From CAZVLQ01 sp964628185 (GTDB taxonomy: Bacteria; Pseudomonadota; Zetaproteobacteria; Mariprofundales; Mariprofundaceae), in NCBI GenBank assembly GCA_964628185.1, contig CAZVLQ010000007.1:1-64000 (forward strand): a stretch of DNA of 64,000 nucleotides. Direction: 5' to 3'. The notes below the pieces were generated by a model, which saw only the letters and a list, made by a program, of their open reading frames with translations, was not told the origin of the DNA and did not search any database. How positions within the stretch are numbered: the first letter of the stretch is position 1; every line of letters begins with the position of its first letter. The position numbers and the translations under genes are program-made. Shown here one piece after another: positions 17,144-26,098 of this stretch.

Positions 17144-17584
17144 ATGATGAAACCCATCTGGATTCTGGTTGCGAACAGCAGCCGGGCAATCGTTTATACA
17201 GCTAAACAACCCGGGAGTGAACTGAAGGAGACGTGCAATATGGAGCAGCCGGCCGTGCGCATGCACGAACGGGATCTGACCGCGGATCTGCCCGGACGCG
17301 CCTTTGACAGCGGCGCTCAGGGGCGACATGCCATGACGCAACAGGTTGAGCCCAGGCAGGAAGAGGCTGCCCGTTTTGCCAGACGTCTTGGCGATATGCT
17401 TGAAGAAGCCTGCGGCAATGGTGAATTCGGCAAGCTTTATGTGGCGGCCTCGCCATCGTTCCTCGGTTTGCTCAGACGCCAGTACAGCGCCCGCGTTACC
17501 GCTTCGCTGGCAACGGAGATGGTCAAGGACCTGACGCAAATGCGGCCTGATGAGCTGAGAAAGCACTTGCCCGAATATCTGTAG
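17144..17584 (+). CDS. Host-attachment (AtsE/DUF-type) family protein
   Basis: A 146-residue protein of the family named host attachment protein. The features seen are the start PIWILVANSSRAIVY (residues 4-18), HAMTQQVEPRQEEAARFARRL and LYVAASPSFLGLLR. The name comes from an agrobacterial protein reported in plant attachment; in most bacteria the function is unknown, and the fold resembles peptide-release-factor-like domains. No signal peptide or membrane span is present, so it is probably cytosolic. GGAGG precedes the ATG. An alternative in-frame ATG is the very next codon. Confidence 0.75.
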   Translation: MMKPIWILVANSSRAIVYTAKQPGSELKETCNMEQPAVRMHERDLTADLPGRAFDSGAQGRHAMTQQVEPRQEEAARFARRLGDMLEEACGNGEFGKLYVAASPSFLGLLRRQYSARVTASLATEMVKDLTQMRPDELRKHLPEYL

Positions 17585-17704
17585 GACACCCGCGGTTTCC
17601 TTTTCCGGAATACTGTACGCATGCTTGGAAGTCTCCTGCCGGTGCATTAGAGTGCCGCGCCACGCAGCCCGAAGCTGCGACTGCTGATGCAAGGGGAAGA
17701 ACAG

Positions 17705-18133
17705 ATGGCGGTTCAACGTACATTATCCATTATCAAGCCTGATGCCGTGGTCAAGAATGTGATCGGTGACATTATTCGCCGATTCGAGGAAAACGGGCTT
17801 TCAGTGATCGCAAGCCGGATGTTGCATCTGGGCGTCGGTGAGGCGGGTCGTTTTTACGCCGTCCACAGGGAGCGCCCTTTCTACAGGGATTTGTGCGCCT
17901 ATATGAGTTCCGGTCCGGTGCTGGCCATGGTGCTCGAGGGCAAGAACGCCGTAGCGCTGAATCGCCAGTTGATGGGTGCGACCGACCCGAAAGAGGCGGA
18001 AGCGGGTACGATCCGCGCCGACCACGCCGACTCGATTGAGGCCAATGCCGTGCACGGCTCGGATTCAGAGACCAATGCCGCGGTCGAGATTGCTTTTTTC
18101 TTTGCTGACGTAGACCTGCACAGCCGCGCCTGA
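17705..18133 (+). CDS. ndk: Nucleoside diphosphate kinase
   Basis: Ndk transfers the gamma phosphate between nucleoside triphosphates and diphosphates through a phosphohistidine. The 142-residue protein begins MAVQRTLSIIKPDAV, exactly as in the family, and contains the catalytic histidine in NAVHGSDS. ATG 17705 is preferred over the in-frame ATG 17687 because AAGGGGAAG lies just upstream and the extra residues are not conserved. Confidence 0.97.
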   Translation: MAVQRTLSIIKPDAVVKNVIGDIIRRFEENGLSVIASRMLHLGVGEAGRFYAVHRERPFYRDLCAYMSSGPVLAMVLEGKNAVALNRQLMGATDPKEAEAGTIRADHADSIEANAVHGSDSETNAAVEIAFFFADVDLHSRA

Positions 18134-18157
18134 GCTGATTTCCGGCCTGTATTATTC

Positions 18158-19648
18158 ATGAACCATCCCGGGGAACAGCCTGGCGAACAGATGCGAGTTC
18201 GCAGGGAGAAGCTGGCCCTGCTTCGTTCCACGGGATGCGCCTATCCCAATACTTTCCGTACCAGCGCATCCAGTGCCGATGTGCAGGCACGTTGCCGTGA
18301 CTGGGACAATGCGAGATTTGAGCGGGAACAGGTCACGGTACGCATGGCCGGACGCGTCATGGCGCACAGGGTTATGGGCAAGTCCAGTTTCATGCATATT
18401 CAGGATGGGACCGGGCGTATCCAGATTTTCCTGAACAGGGATGTGCTGGGCGCGGAAACATACAATCCGACGAAGAAATGGGACCTGGGGGATATCATCG
18501 GTGTCGAGGGCGCGTTGTTTCGCACCCGTACCGGCGAACTCTCCGTGCGGGCCGTATCCATTGAAATGATCAGTAAGTGTCTGCGGCCGCTGCCGGAAAA
18601 ATGGCATGGCCTGGCCGACAAGGAAACCCGTTATCGACAGCGCTATGTGGATCTGATGGTCAATCCGGCCGTGCGGGATGTGTTTCGCGTGCGCTCCGCC
18701 GTGATCAGCGTGCTCAGACAGGGGCTGGAGTCACGCGGTTTTATCGAGGTCGAAACGCCGATGTTGCAAATGCAGCCGGGTGGTGCGGCCGCCCGACCGT
18801 TTATTACGCACCACAATGCCCTGGATATGGACCTGTACCTTCGCATTGCACCCGAACTGTTTTTGAAGCGGCTTCTCGTGGGCGGCCTTGAGCGCGTATT
18901 TGAGATTAACCGGAACTTTCGTAATGAAGGGCTGGATGCAACGCATAATCCCGAGTTCACCATGGTGGAGTTCTACCAGGCCTATGCCGATTTTAACGAT
19001 GCCATGGATATCACCGAGGCTCTGGTGCGTGAGACGGCCGTCGCCGCCGGTGTGGAAGATGTTACGTGGGAGGGGACGAAAATCCGGCTTGATAAGCCCT
19101 TCCGCCGTGTTCGTATGGACGAGGCCGTGTTCGGAAAGCGCCCGGATTTGCGTGGCCATGCCGGGGACAAGGCGCTGCTGGCCACGGCCTGCATGCAGGT
19201 CATCGAGGATTTCAAACCGCTCATCACCTGGAAGGCCGGACATTATCTGGCGGCCCTGTTTGAGGCGCTGGTTGAACCGGAACTGAAGCAGCCCACCTTC
19301 ATCACCCATTTTCCCGTAGATATTTCGCCGCTGGCGCGACGCAATGCGGAAGAAGATTTCTTCACGGACCGGTTCGAGCTTATTGTTGCCGGCAAGGAGA
19401 TTGCCAACGGCTTTTCCGAGCTGAACGACCCGGATGATCAGCGTGCCCGCTTCGAGGAGCAGGCGCGCGCCCGGGCCGCCGGTGACGTGGAGGCTGCGGG
19501 CGTGGATGAGGATTATCTTCGTGCGCTGGAATACGGCATGCCGCCCGCAGCCGGCGTCGGTATCGGCGTGGACCGGCTGGTCATGATGCTTACGGGGCAG
19601 CATTCCATTCGGGATGTGCTATTGTTTCCCCATATGCGGCCGGAATAG
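18158..19648 (+). CDS. lysS: Lysyl-tRNA synthetase, class II
   Basis: A 496-residue class II synthetase with an N-terminal OB-fold anticodon-binding domain (VRMAGRVMAHRVMGKSSFMH) and the catalytic core: motif 1 around VETPMLQMQPGGAAARPF, motif 2 FEINRNFRNEGLDATHNPEFT, and motif 3 GVGIGVDRLVMMLTG near the C terminus. It charges tRNA-Lys. It starts 24 bases after ndk and is followed by a large palindrome that could end transcription. Confidence 0.97.
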   Translation: MNHPGEQPGEQMRVRREKLALLRSTGCAYPNTFRTSASSADVQARCRDWDNARFEREQVTVRMAGRVMAHRVMGKSSFMHIQDGTGRIQIFLNRDVLGAETYNPTKKWDLGDIIGVEGALFRTRTGELSVRAVSIEMISKCLRPLPEKWHGLADKETRYRQRYVDLMVNPAVRDVFRVRSAVISVLRQGLESRGFIEVETPMLQMQPGGAAARPFITHHNALDMDLYLRIAPELFLKRLLVGGLERVFEINRNFRNEGLDATHNPEFTMVEFYQAYADFNDAMDITEALVRETAVAAGVEDVTWEGTKIRLDKPFRRVRMDEAVFGKRPDLRGHAGDKALLATACMQVIEDFKPLITWKAGHYLAALFEALVEPELKQPTFITHFPVDISPLARRNAEEDFFTDRFELIVAGKEIANGFSELNDPDDQRARFEEQARARAAGDVEAAGVDEDYLRALEYGMPPAAGVGIGVDRLVMMLTGQHSIRDVLLFPHMRPE

Positions 19649-19660
19649 GGTAAAAGACAG

Positions 19661-19738
19661 AAGACAGAGGGCGGAGGACAGAAGACGGAAGACGGAGATT
19701 TTTTTATCAGTTGTCTTCTGTCCTCCGTCCCCTGTCTT
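19661..19738. repeat. Large purine/pyrimidine palindrome after lysS
   Basis: CGGAGGACAGAAGAC (19672-19686) is repeated as its exact complement at 19713-19727, a 15-base stem with a 26-base spacer. Imperfect pairing extends outward with AAGACAGAGGG against CCCCTGTCTT. The spacer contains a run of seven T. It may act as a terminator for lysS or be a copy of a dispersed intergenic repeat, since each arm also contains internal tandem GAAGACGGAA-like units. Confidence 0.7.
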
Positions 19739-19762
19739 CCGTACTAATCGAGGAGACCTAAA

Positions 19763-20236
19763 ATGCGTGCTGAACGGATCATGAGCAGCAATCCCACCAC
19801 CGTTCGTCCGGATACACGGGTGGAAGAAGCGATGGGAAAAATGCATCCCGGCGGCCACCGTATTCTTCCTGTCGTGGATGGTGCGGGGACTGTGAAGGGA
19901 ATTGTTTCTTCTGCTTCCATTATTGCCCACCTGCTGCCGGAATACATTGCCAGCGGCGAACTGGAAGATCTTTCCTTTGTTCCCGATATCGGCGTCTTGC
20001 GTACACACTTTCTGAAAGTCAAACACCACCAGGTGGCTGTATGCATGGATGACAGCCCCGTACTGGTCAATTCGGACGAGTCATTACTTGCCGTGACCGC
20101 CGCGCTTGTGCATCAGAACCGGCATGCCTGCGTACTGGTGGTGGATGAGTCGCATCATCTCCTCGGTCTGATTACGCCGAGCGATGTGCTGGATACGCTG
20201 CGAAAACTGAAACTGGACGAAGCCCACGATGCATGA
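19763..20236 (+). CDS. Two-CBS-domain protein
   Basis: A 157-residue protein made of two CBS motifs. The first spans about residues 4-58 (MSSNPTTVRPDTRVEEAM, HRILPVVDGAGTVKGIVS) and the second about 88-145 (VLVNSDESLLAVTAAL, HACVLVVDESHHLLGLITPSDVLD). CBS pairs bind adenine nucleotides and regulate a partner protein. Its stop overlaps the start of the next permease gene by eight bases, so it may regulate that transporter (inference). AGGAG precedes the ATG. Confidence 0.85.
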   Translation: MRAERIMSSNPTTVRPDTRVEEAMGKMHPGGHRILPVVDGAGTVKGIVSSASIIAHLLPEYIASGELEDLSFVPDIGVLRTHFLKVKHHQVAVCMDDSPVLVNSDESLLAVTAALVHQNRHACVLVVDESHHLLGLITPSDVLDTLRKLKLDEAHDA

Positions 20237-21575
20237 AGCCGGTGCGCATGCGGCCCGAGCCCTGTTTGGACTGGATCCGGTCTGGGTTGCCGTAACCCTG
20301 TTGCTTGTCGTATACGGCGCCATCATGATGGAAAAATTCAATCGCGCCGTACTTTCCCTGCTTGGTGCCGGCCTGATGATTCTTTCCGGCGTTCTGACCC
20401 AGGAGCAGGCGGTGAAAGGGATTGATTTCAATACCATTGGCCTTTTGACCGGTATGATGGTGATCGTGGCCATCAGCCAGAAAACCGGCATGTTTCAGTA
20501 TGTTGCGATCAAGAGCGCCAAGCTGGCGCATGGCCGGCCCTGGGGAATACTGGTGATGCTGTCGGTAGTGACGGCTGTATTCTCGGCCTTTCTGGACAAT
20601 GTTACGACGGTGTTGCTGATAGCGCCGGTCACCCTGCTGATTACCGACGCCTTGCATGTGAAACCTTATCCCTTCCTTTTTTCCCAGGTGCTGGCTTCCA
20701 ATATCGGCGGCACGGCCACGCTGATCGGTGATCCGCCGAATATTATGATCGGTTCGCAGGCTCACCTGAGTTTTTATGATTTTCTTGTCAATCTGACCCC
20801 GATTATCCCGCTTATCATGATAGTGACGTTGCTGATGATCTGGCTGCTGTTCGGCCGCGGCCTGCATGCTTCCGCGGAGGCGCAACAACTGGTCATGGAA
20901 TTCAACGAGCGGGAAGCAATCAAGGATATTCCCCTGCTCAAAAAGTGCCTGGTGGTGCTGGGGCTCGTCATTACGGGATTTACTAGCGCACGTAGCCTGC
21001 ATCTGGAGCCGGCGACCATTGCCCTGTTCGGGGCCGCTTTGCTGTTGCTTGTACAGTCATGGAATCGCGATCTGCATGACAAGAACAAGGCCTTTGAATC
21101 CATTATGACGGAAGTGGAGTGGACCACAATTTTTTTCTTTGTCGGTTTGTTTATCGTCGTGACCGGTGTTGATCATGTCGGTGTTATTTCATGGCTGGCC
21201 GGGAAAACGTTGCAATTAACTGGTGGCGATTTCAATGCAACAGCCGCCGCCATCCTGTGGGTTTCCGCCCTGGCTTCGGCCGTCATTGACAACATTCCAT
21301 TTGTCGCCACGATGATTCCGCTGATCGGCAATATGGCGCCGGCCTTTGGTGGTGATCAGGCCATTGTTCCCCTGTGGTGGGCATTATCGCTCGGCGCCTG
21401 CCTGGGCGGCAACGGCTCGCTGATCGGCGCCTCGGCCAATCTCATCGTAGCCGGTTTTGCCCAGCGGGCCGGGCATCCGATCAGCTTTCTGCAATTCACC
21501 AAGCACGCGTTTGTTCTGATGATTGTCAGCATCGCCATGGCTCACCTGTATCTTTATCTACGATATCTCTCCTGA
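20229..21575 (+). CDS. NhaD/ArsB-type ion permease
   Basis: A 448-residue membrane protein of the ion-transporter superfamily (ArsB/NhaD/CitT), with about eleven hydrophobic spans. Conserved family stretches are AFLDNVTTVLLIAPVT (near residue 120), GGTATLIGDPPNIMIG (near 160) and, in the second half, VIDNIPFVATMIPL and GGNGSLIGASANLI. The paired DNxT/DNxP and GDPPN motifs are strongest in NhaD sodium-proton antiporters and related P-type permeases. The exact ion is not certain. It is translationally coupled to the CBS protein before it. Confidence 0.83.
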   Translation: MHEAGAHAARALFGLDPVWVAVTLLLVVYGAIMMEKFNRAVLSLLGAGLMILSGVLTQEQAVKGIDFNTIGLLTGMMVIVAISQKTGMFQYVAIKSAKLAHGRPWGILVMLSVVTAVFSAFLDNVTTVLLIAPVTLLITDALHVKPYPFLFSQVLASNIGGTATLIGDPPNIMIGSQAHLSFYDFLVNLTPIIPLIMIVTLLMIWLLFGRGLHASAEAQQLVMEFNEREAIKDIPLLKKCLVVLGLVITGFTSARSLHLEPATIALFGAALLLLVQSWNRDLHDKNKAFESIMTEVEWTTIFFFVGLFIVVTGVDHVGVISWLAGKTLQLTGGDFNATAAAILWVSALASAVIDNIPFVATMIPLIGNMAPAFGGDQAIVPLWWALSLGACLGGNGSLIGASANLIVAGFAQRAGHPISFLQFTKHAFVLMIVSIAMAHLYLYLRYLS

Positions 21576-21587
21576 AGGCATCGCCTG

Positions 21588-22823
21588 ATGCGTTATGAAT
21601 TCACGCTGGCCATGCGTTATCTGCGCTCAAGGCGGGACGAACGCTTTGTTTCCCTGATCAGCTGGAGTTCCGCTATTGGAGTCGCCATCGGCGTGGCCGC
21701 GCTCATCGTCGTGCTTTCGGTGATGTACGGGTTCGACGTGGAGCTGAAAAACCGCATTCTGGGTTTTTCATCACATGTGGATATCCAGGGGCCTGGCGAT
21801 TATCTGGAACAATGGCCGGACTGGTTGAAGAAGGTGGAAAAAATACCGGGGGTGAAACGGGCGGCGCCCTATATTTCGATTCCGGTCATGGCGGCGCACG
21901 GATCGCGCGCCACCGGCGTGCTTCTCAAGGGTGTGGACATATCCCGGGAGCCGGAAATTGCGCTTCATATGGTGGATGGCTCGTTCAAGGCGCTGGGTGC
22001 GGGCGCGCCGTTCAAGCTGGTGGTAGGCAAGGATCTGGCACACAAGCTGGGGCTGAGGACAGGTGATCATGTTAATCTGGTTTCGCCAACAGCGGGGATT
22101 GGCCCTTCCGGTATGGCCCCGCGCATGCGCGCCTTCACGGTGGCGGGCATATTTGATTCGGGTTTTTATGAGTATGACGCAGGTCTGATTGTAGCTCCCA
22201 TGCAGGCCGTGCAGCGTCTCAATCGCCTGGGAGATCGCGTGACCGGCATCGCGTTGCACCTGTTTGATCGGGACAAGGCCCTCACCGTAGCTCGGATCGT
22301 GCGTGGACGCCTGCCTCCGGGCGCCTGGATTCGGAACTGGATGCAGCAGCACCGTTCATTTTTCCGTGCTCTGAGGATGGAGCGGGTGGTTATGGGCGTG
22401 ATTCTTTCCCTGATTGTGCTGGTGGCGGTGTTCAACATGGTTGCTTCACTGGTGATGGTCGTCATGGAGCGAAGAAAAGAGATCGCCATTCTGAAAACCA
22501 TTGGCGCAACGCATGGTTCGGTGATGCGCGTATTTTTGTGCATGGGGGCCATGCTGACCGGAACCGGGACCGCGCTGGGATGCATATTCGGACTGCTTCT
22601 GGCCTGGAAGCTGGACGTACTGCTGGCATGGTTGCAGTCAGTCACGGGCGTGACGATTCTTTCAAGCGACGTGTATTATATTGACCACGTGCCGTCCATC
22701 ATTGATCCGGCCGGGGTTGTGATCGTGGTGACGGTCAGTCTTTGCATGGGGCTTGCAGCGACGCTTTATCCTGCCTGGCGGGCCGCTCATGTACCTCCCG
22801 CCGACGCACTGCGTTATGAGTAA
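21588..22823 (+). CDS. lolC: Lipoprotein-releasing ABC permease (LolC/LolE, LolF type)
   Basis: A 411-residue inner-membrane protein with the N-terminal FTLAMRYLRSRRDERFVSLISW, one span at about residues 24-45, a large periplasmic domain, and three C-terminal spans beginning VVMGVILSLIVLVAVFNMV. With LolD it extracts lipoproteins from the inner membrane for transfer to LolA. Only one permease gene is present here, so the transporter is probably of the single-permease LolF type rather than a LolC plus LolE pair, unless a second gene lies elsewhere. Confidence 0.9.
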   Translation: MRYEFTLAMRYLRSRRDERFVSLISWSSAIGVAIGVAALIVVLSVMYGFDVELKNRILGFSSHVDIQGPGDYLEQWPDWLKKVEKIPGVKRAAPYISIPVMAAHGSRATGVLLKGVDISREPEIALHMVDGSFKALGAGAPFKLVVGKDLAHKLGLRTGDHVNLVSPTAGIGPSGMAPRMRAFTVAGIFDSGFYEYDAGLIVAPMQAVQRLNRLGDRVTGIALHLFDRDKALTVARIVRGRLPPGAWIRNWMQQHRSFFRALRMERVVMGVILSLIVLVAVFNMVASLVMVVMERRKEIAILKTIGATHGSVMRVFLCMGAMLTGTGTALGCIFGLLLAWKLDVLLAWLQSVTGVTILSSDVYYIDHVPSIIDPAGVVIVVTVSLCMGLAATLYPAWRAAHVPPADALRYE

Positions 22824-23544
22824 AATCTCTGGCATGACTGCGCAGGTGGAAAATGTCGGGGCCACGCCGCTGCTCGAGGTGAGCGGCCTGCACAAGTCAT
22901 TTGATTCACCGGCAGGCGCCATTCACGTATTGAACGGCGTCCACATGCATGTAAACCACCGTGAATTCGTTGCCATTGTCGGTGAATCGGGATCGGGAAA
23001 AAGTACGCTGTTGCACGTGGTGGGTACCCTGGAGCCCGCCGATAGCGGGCGTGTGTTACTGGAAGGGGCAAGCCTGTTTGATCTGTCACCGCGCCAGACA
23101 GCCGCGACTCGAAACAGGAAAATAGGTTTTGTCTATCAGGCTCACCATCTCATCCCGGAACTGACCGCGCTTGAGAATGTGATGATGCCGCTGCTGGTGC
23201 GGGGTGAAAAACGGAAGACGGCCCGTCCGCGCTCGATGAACCTGCTCGATCGTCTGGGTCTGCGCGCACGTTGCGGCCATCGCCCGGGCCGCCTGTCCGG
23301 CGGGGAGGCGCAACGCGTGGCCGTCGCCCGTGCCCTCGTGGGAAAGCCATCCCTGCTGCTGGCTGACGAACCCACCGGCAATCTGGATGAACACACGGCC
23401 GGAGGTGTGTTTGATGCCATGCGGCAGTTGTGCAGGGAGGAGTCCGCGGCGGTGGTCATGGTTACCCACAGTCGTGATCTGGCGGCTACCAGTGACCGGA
23501 TTCTGCGGCTGCATAACGGGCTGATCTCCGATATCAACCCGTAA
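22816..23544 (+). CDS. lolD: Lipoprotein-releasing ABC ATPase LolD
   Basis: A 242-residue ABC ATPase with Walker A GESGSGKST (near residue 57), Q-loop YQAHHLIPELTALENVMMP, signature LSGGEAQRVAVARAL, Walker B LLLADEPTGNLDEH and the H-loop THSRD. The ATG at 22816 overlaps the end of the permease gene; an earlier in-frame ATG at 22753 would add 21 residues read through the permease end and is less likely. It powers lipoprotein release. Confidence 0.95.
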   Translation: MSKISGMTAQVENVGATPLLEVSGLHKSFDSPAGAIHVLNGVHMHVNHREFVAIVGESGSGKSTLLHVVGTLEPADSGRVLLEGASLFDLSPRQTAATRNRKIGFVYQAHHLIPELTALENVMMPLLVRGEKRKTARPRSMNLLDRLGLRARCGHRPGRLSGGEAQRVAVARALVGKPSLLLADEPTGNLDEHTAGGVFDAMRQLCREESAAVVMVTHSRDLAATSDRILRLHNGLISDINP

Positions 23545-23625
23545 ATCGAAAGCAAGCGGCCAGGCCCCGATTATTGATAAATGCTGTCGCGCCCTGTGGG
23601 TAGCGTCATGTTATGGGGAAAATCT

Positions 23626-23654
23626 TTGACATAACAGTGTGTTTCGATTACGAT
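23626..23654 (+). promoter_or_regulatory. Sigma-70-type promoter of ihfA
   Basis: TTGACA (23626-23631) and TACGAT (23649-23654) are exactly 17 bases apart. The predicted start site is about 55 bases before the ihfA ATG. Confidence 0.7.
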
Positions 23655-23716
23655 TGCATGTAGTTTCGAAGCGGGGTTTGGCTAATTTTCGAGAAGCGCG
23701 GGCTCAGGGGAGAATC

Positions 23717-24001
23717 ATGACAAAAGCTGAAATTACCAGAGCGGTTCATGAGCGGGTCGGTCTTTCCAAGAAAGAGTCCGGCCAGATTGTTGACGCAGTG
23801 CTGGATACGATCCGGCAGACGCTTGCACACGGCGAGGACGTAAAGATTTCCGGATTCGGGCATTTCCGGATTCGCAACAAACATCCCCGCCGCGGCCGCA
23901 ATCCCAAGACAGGTGATGAAGTCATCATTTCTTCCCGCCGGGTTGTAACCTTCCGAGCCAGCCGTTTGCTGAAACGGAAGGTCCTTGGTGAGGTTGGATG
24001 A
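23717..24001 (+). CDS. ihfA: Integration host factor alpha subunit
   Basis: A 94-residue member of the HU/IHF DNA-bending family. It begins MTKAEITRAVHERVGLSKKES, has the beta-arm region GFGHFRIRNKHPRRGRNPKTGDE with the DNA-intercalating NPKTG, and the C-terminal helix RRVVTFRASRLLK, all in IhfA order. ATG 23717 has AGGGGAG upstream and matches the family start; 26 in-frame codons before it are not conserved. The partner himD/ihfB is not in the window. In other Gram-negative bacteria ihfA is followed by a MerR gene, as here. Confidence 0.95.
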   Translation: MTKAEITRAVHERVGLSKKESGQIVDAVLDTIRQTLAHGEDVKISGFGHFRIRNKHPRRGRNPKTGDEVIISSRRVVTFRASRLLKRKVLGEVG

Positions 24002-24107
24002 ATCCCGGGGCTGACTTCTACATCCGGATCGCCCTTCCACGACTCGCCCGCAGTGCGTCCTCACGGCCGGGCCGTGTCTGCGTGCCACGCCTTGACCCTG
24101 TCCGTCC

Positions 24108-24530
24108 GTGAAGGCTCTGAAGGGTGATTTGGGCTTAAAGGACAGTTCCCGGGTCAAGGCTCTGCGCAATGCGGGTGTTGAACTTCCCGAGCTTCCTGAA
24201 AAACTGTTTTTTTCGATCCGGGAAGTCAGTGCGTTGTGCAAAGTCGAGCCGCATGTGTTGCGTTACTGGGAAACGGAATTCCGTCATATACGTCCGGTCA
24301 AGAAAAGCGGCAACAGGCGCTTTTATCGCCAGCGCGATATTTATGCCATCCTGCAAATCAAACATCTGCTTTATGATCTGAATTTTACCATCAAGGGTGC
24401 CAAGAAACGACTGCTCAATGGTGACATTGATGATCTGGTAGAGCAGGATTCGGCCCGGGAGATGTTGCGGCAGGCCCGGCAGGAGCTCGCCGGCATTCAT
24501 CAGTTGCTGGGCAGCCGAAAACGTTTGTAA
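24108..24530 (+). CDS. MerR-family transcription regulator
   Basis: A protein of up to 140 residues. The helix-turn-helix of the MerR type is clear: FFSIREVSALCKVEPHVLRYWETEF at about residues 34-58, followed by KKSGNRRFYRQRDIYAILQIKHLLYD. The C terminus is short and lacks metal-binding cysteines, so it is not a CueR/MerR metal sensor. GTG 24108 is the assigned start; the first 28 residues are weakly conserved and a later start is possible. Homologues sit next to ihfA in many Gram-negative genomes; the ligand is not known. Confidence 0.85.
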   Translation: MKALKGDLGLKDSSRVKALRNAGVELPELPEKLFFSIREVSALCKVEPHVLRYWETEFRHIRPVKKSGNRRFYRQRDIYAILQIKHLLYDLNFTIKGAKKRLLNGDIDDLVEQDSAREMLRQARQELAGIHQLLGSRKRL

Positions 24531-24548
24531 AGGTATTGGTTTATGTTA

Positions 24549-24625
24549 CGGGACGTAGCGCAGTCTGGTAGCGCACCAGTCTGGGGGACTGGTGGTCGTG
24601 GGTTCAAATCCCGCCGTCCCGACCA
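24549..24625 (+). tRNA. tRNA-Pro (anticodon GGG)
   Basis: A 77-base cloverleaf: acceptor CGGGACG with CGTCCCG, D arm GCGCAGTCTGGTAGCGC, anticodon stem CCAGT/ACTGG with loop CTGGGGG (anticodon GGG), T arm GGGTTCAAATCCC, encoded CCA. It lies 19 bases after the MerR gene. Confidence 0.96.
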
Positions 24626-24819
24626 TTTCGGCATAGCGTATGAGTACGGAACCGGCCATGGCCGGTTCAAGGCGTGCAACACAGCCGCACACACCCGGGG
24701 AACCAACGTGGTGCTGCGCACTTCCCCAGGGGCATACCGTTGACTGCGGGATGCGCCTTGCCTTGACTCCCCTTGATAATTCTGATGGCACGCGAATTTG
24801 TGGGACGGGGCGCTAAAAT

Positions 24820-25470
24820 ATGAGGCGCTACGGGACGGGGCATGCCTTTGACAGACCGCGCAGGCGCATGGTTGAGGAACAACTCGCCGGCCGCGGTATC
24901 AGCGATACGCGCATACTTGATGCCATGGGGCGTGTTCCCCGTCACCTGTTTGTTGATCCGGCGCTTGTCAGTCATGCCTATCAGGATTCCTCACTGCCGA
25001 TCGGCGGCGGGCAGACGATTTCCCAGCCTTATATGGTTGCCAGAATGACGCAGTTGCTGGATTTGAAGGGGCATGAGCGAGTGCTGGAAATCGGCACGGG
25101 ATGCGGTTACCAGACCGCCGTGCTTTCCCGTCTGTGCAGAAGGGTGTACAGCATCGAACGCATCGCCAGTCTTCAGGAGCGGGCCCGCTGTAATCTGCGG
25201 ACGGCCCGGCATGCCAATGTCATGCTAAGATGCGGTGACGGTACGGCAGGGTGGGAGAAATACGCCCCGTATGACGCAATTCTGGCAGCGGCGGGCGGGG
25301 CTGCGGTTCCCGATGCATGGCTTCGTCAATTGCGCGAAGGTGGCGTGATTGTGATGCCGGTCGGCACGAACGGAACGCATGTCCTCAAACGGCTGCGCAA
25401 GCAGGGGCGGGGGTACTCCGAGGAGTGTTTCGATTGCTGCAGTTTTGTACCGCTTGTCCATGAGGGCTAG
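24820..25470 (+). CDS. pcm: Protein-L-isoaspartate O-methyltransferase
   Basis: Pcm methylates isoaspartyl residues to begin repair of damaged proteins. The 216-residue protein has the family N terminus RRRMVEEQLAGRGISD, the substrate loop LPIGGGQTISQPYMVA, the SAM motif I VLEIGTGCGYQTAVL and a motif II around PYDAILAAAG. It overlaps the following gene, and the pcm-yqaA-nlpD-rpoS order is a well-known stationary-phase arrangement. surE, usually upstream, is absent. Confidence 0.95.
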   Translation: MRRYGTGHAFDRPRRRMVEEQLAGRGISDTRILDAMGRVPRHLFVDPALVSHAYQDSSLPIGGGQTISQPYMVARMTQLLDLKGHERVLEIGTGCGYQTAVLSRLCRRVYSIERIASLQERARCNLRTARHANVMLRCGDGTAGWEKYAPYDAILAAAGGAAVPDAWLRQLREGGVIVMPVGTNGTHVLKRLRKQGRGYSEECFDCCSFVPLVHEG

Positions 25471-26098
25471 AGCGGCAGGGTACTCGTTGCGCCTGCTCAG
25501 CCTGCTCAAGCCCGCCTGGCTGAGGCGCTGCTATCACTGGACCCTGTCCTGGGCCGATCATCCGCAGGCGCAGGCGGCTCTTTTTTTTATCGCCATCATT
25601 GAAGCCAGTATTTTTCCCATTCCACCGGATATTTTGCTGGTGGCGCTGGCACTGGGAAGGCCGGCGCTTGGATTGCGGCTGGGCGCGCTGGCCACGGCCG
25701 GTTCCGTCATCGGCGCCTGCATCGGCTTCGTCATTGGCATGCTGCTTTTCGCAAGCGTGGCGCACCCGTTGCTGGAGCTTTACGGCGCCATGGACCAGTT
25801 CATGCATGTACAGGCACTGTTTCGGACATATGGCCTGTGGGTGGTGCTCGTGGCGGGATTCTCACCCATACCATTCAAGGTGGTTACAATCGCGGCCGGT
25901 GCCTTCGGGTTGTCCTTTCCCGGTTTCCTGATGACCGTATGTATTTCACGCGGCGCCCGTTTTTTTCTCGAAGGAGCTTTGTTGCAATGGGGGGGGACAC
26001 GTCTGCGTACGCTGGTCGAACGGCATTTTGAAATACTGACGGTGATCGTAGTCCTGCTCGTGTTTGGCGGGTTTGTTTTTCTATGGCTGTGGCGTTGA
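25460..26098 (+). CDS. YqaA-type DedA-superfamily membrane protein
   Basis: A 212-residue membrane protein with about five hydrophobic spans. IIEASIFPIPPDILLVALALG (near residue 48) and LVAGFSPIPFKVVTIAAGAFG (near 133) are the glutamate/proline-rich re-entrant motifs of the VTT/DedA superfamily, here of the YqaA branch. Such proteins are thought to move lipids or ions across the inner membrane. The ATG at 25460 overlaps the end of pcm by 11 bases, and 27 in-frame codons before it read through pcm and are not used. Confidence 0.86.
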   Translation: MRARAAGYSLRLLSLLKPAWLRRCYHWTLSWADHPQAQAALFFIAIIEASIFPIPPDILLVALALGRPALGLRLGALATAGSVIGACIGFVIGMLLFASVAHPLLELYGAMDQFMHVQALFRTYGLWVVLVAGFSPIPFKVVTIAAGAFGLSFPGFLMTVCISRGARFFLEGALLQWGGTRLRTLVERHFEILTVIVVLLVFGGFVFLWLWR

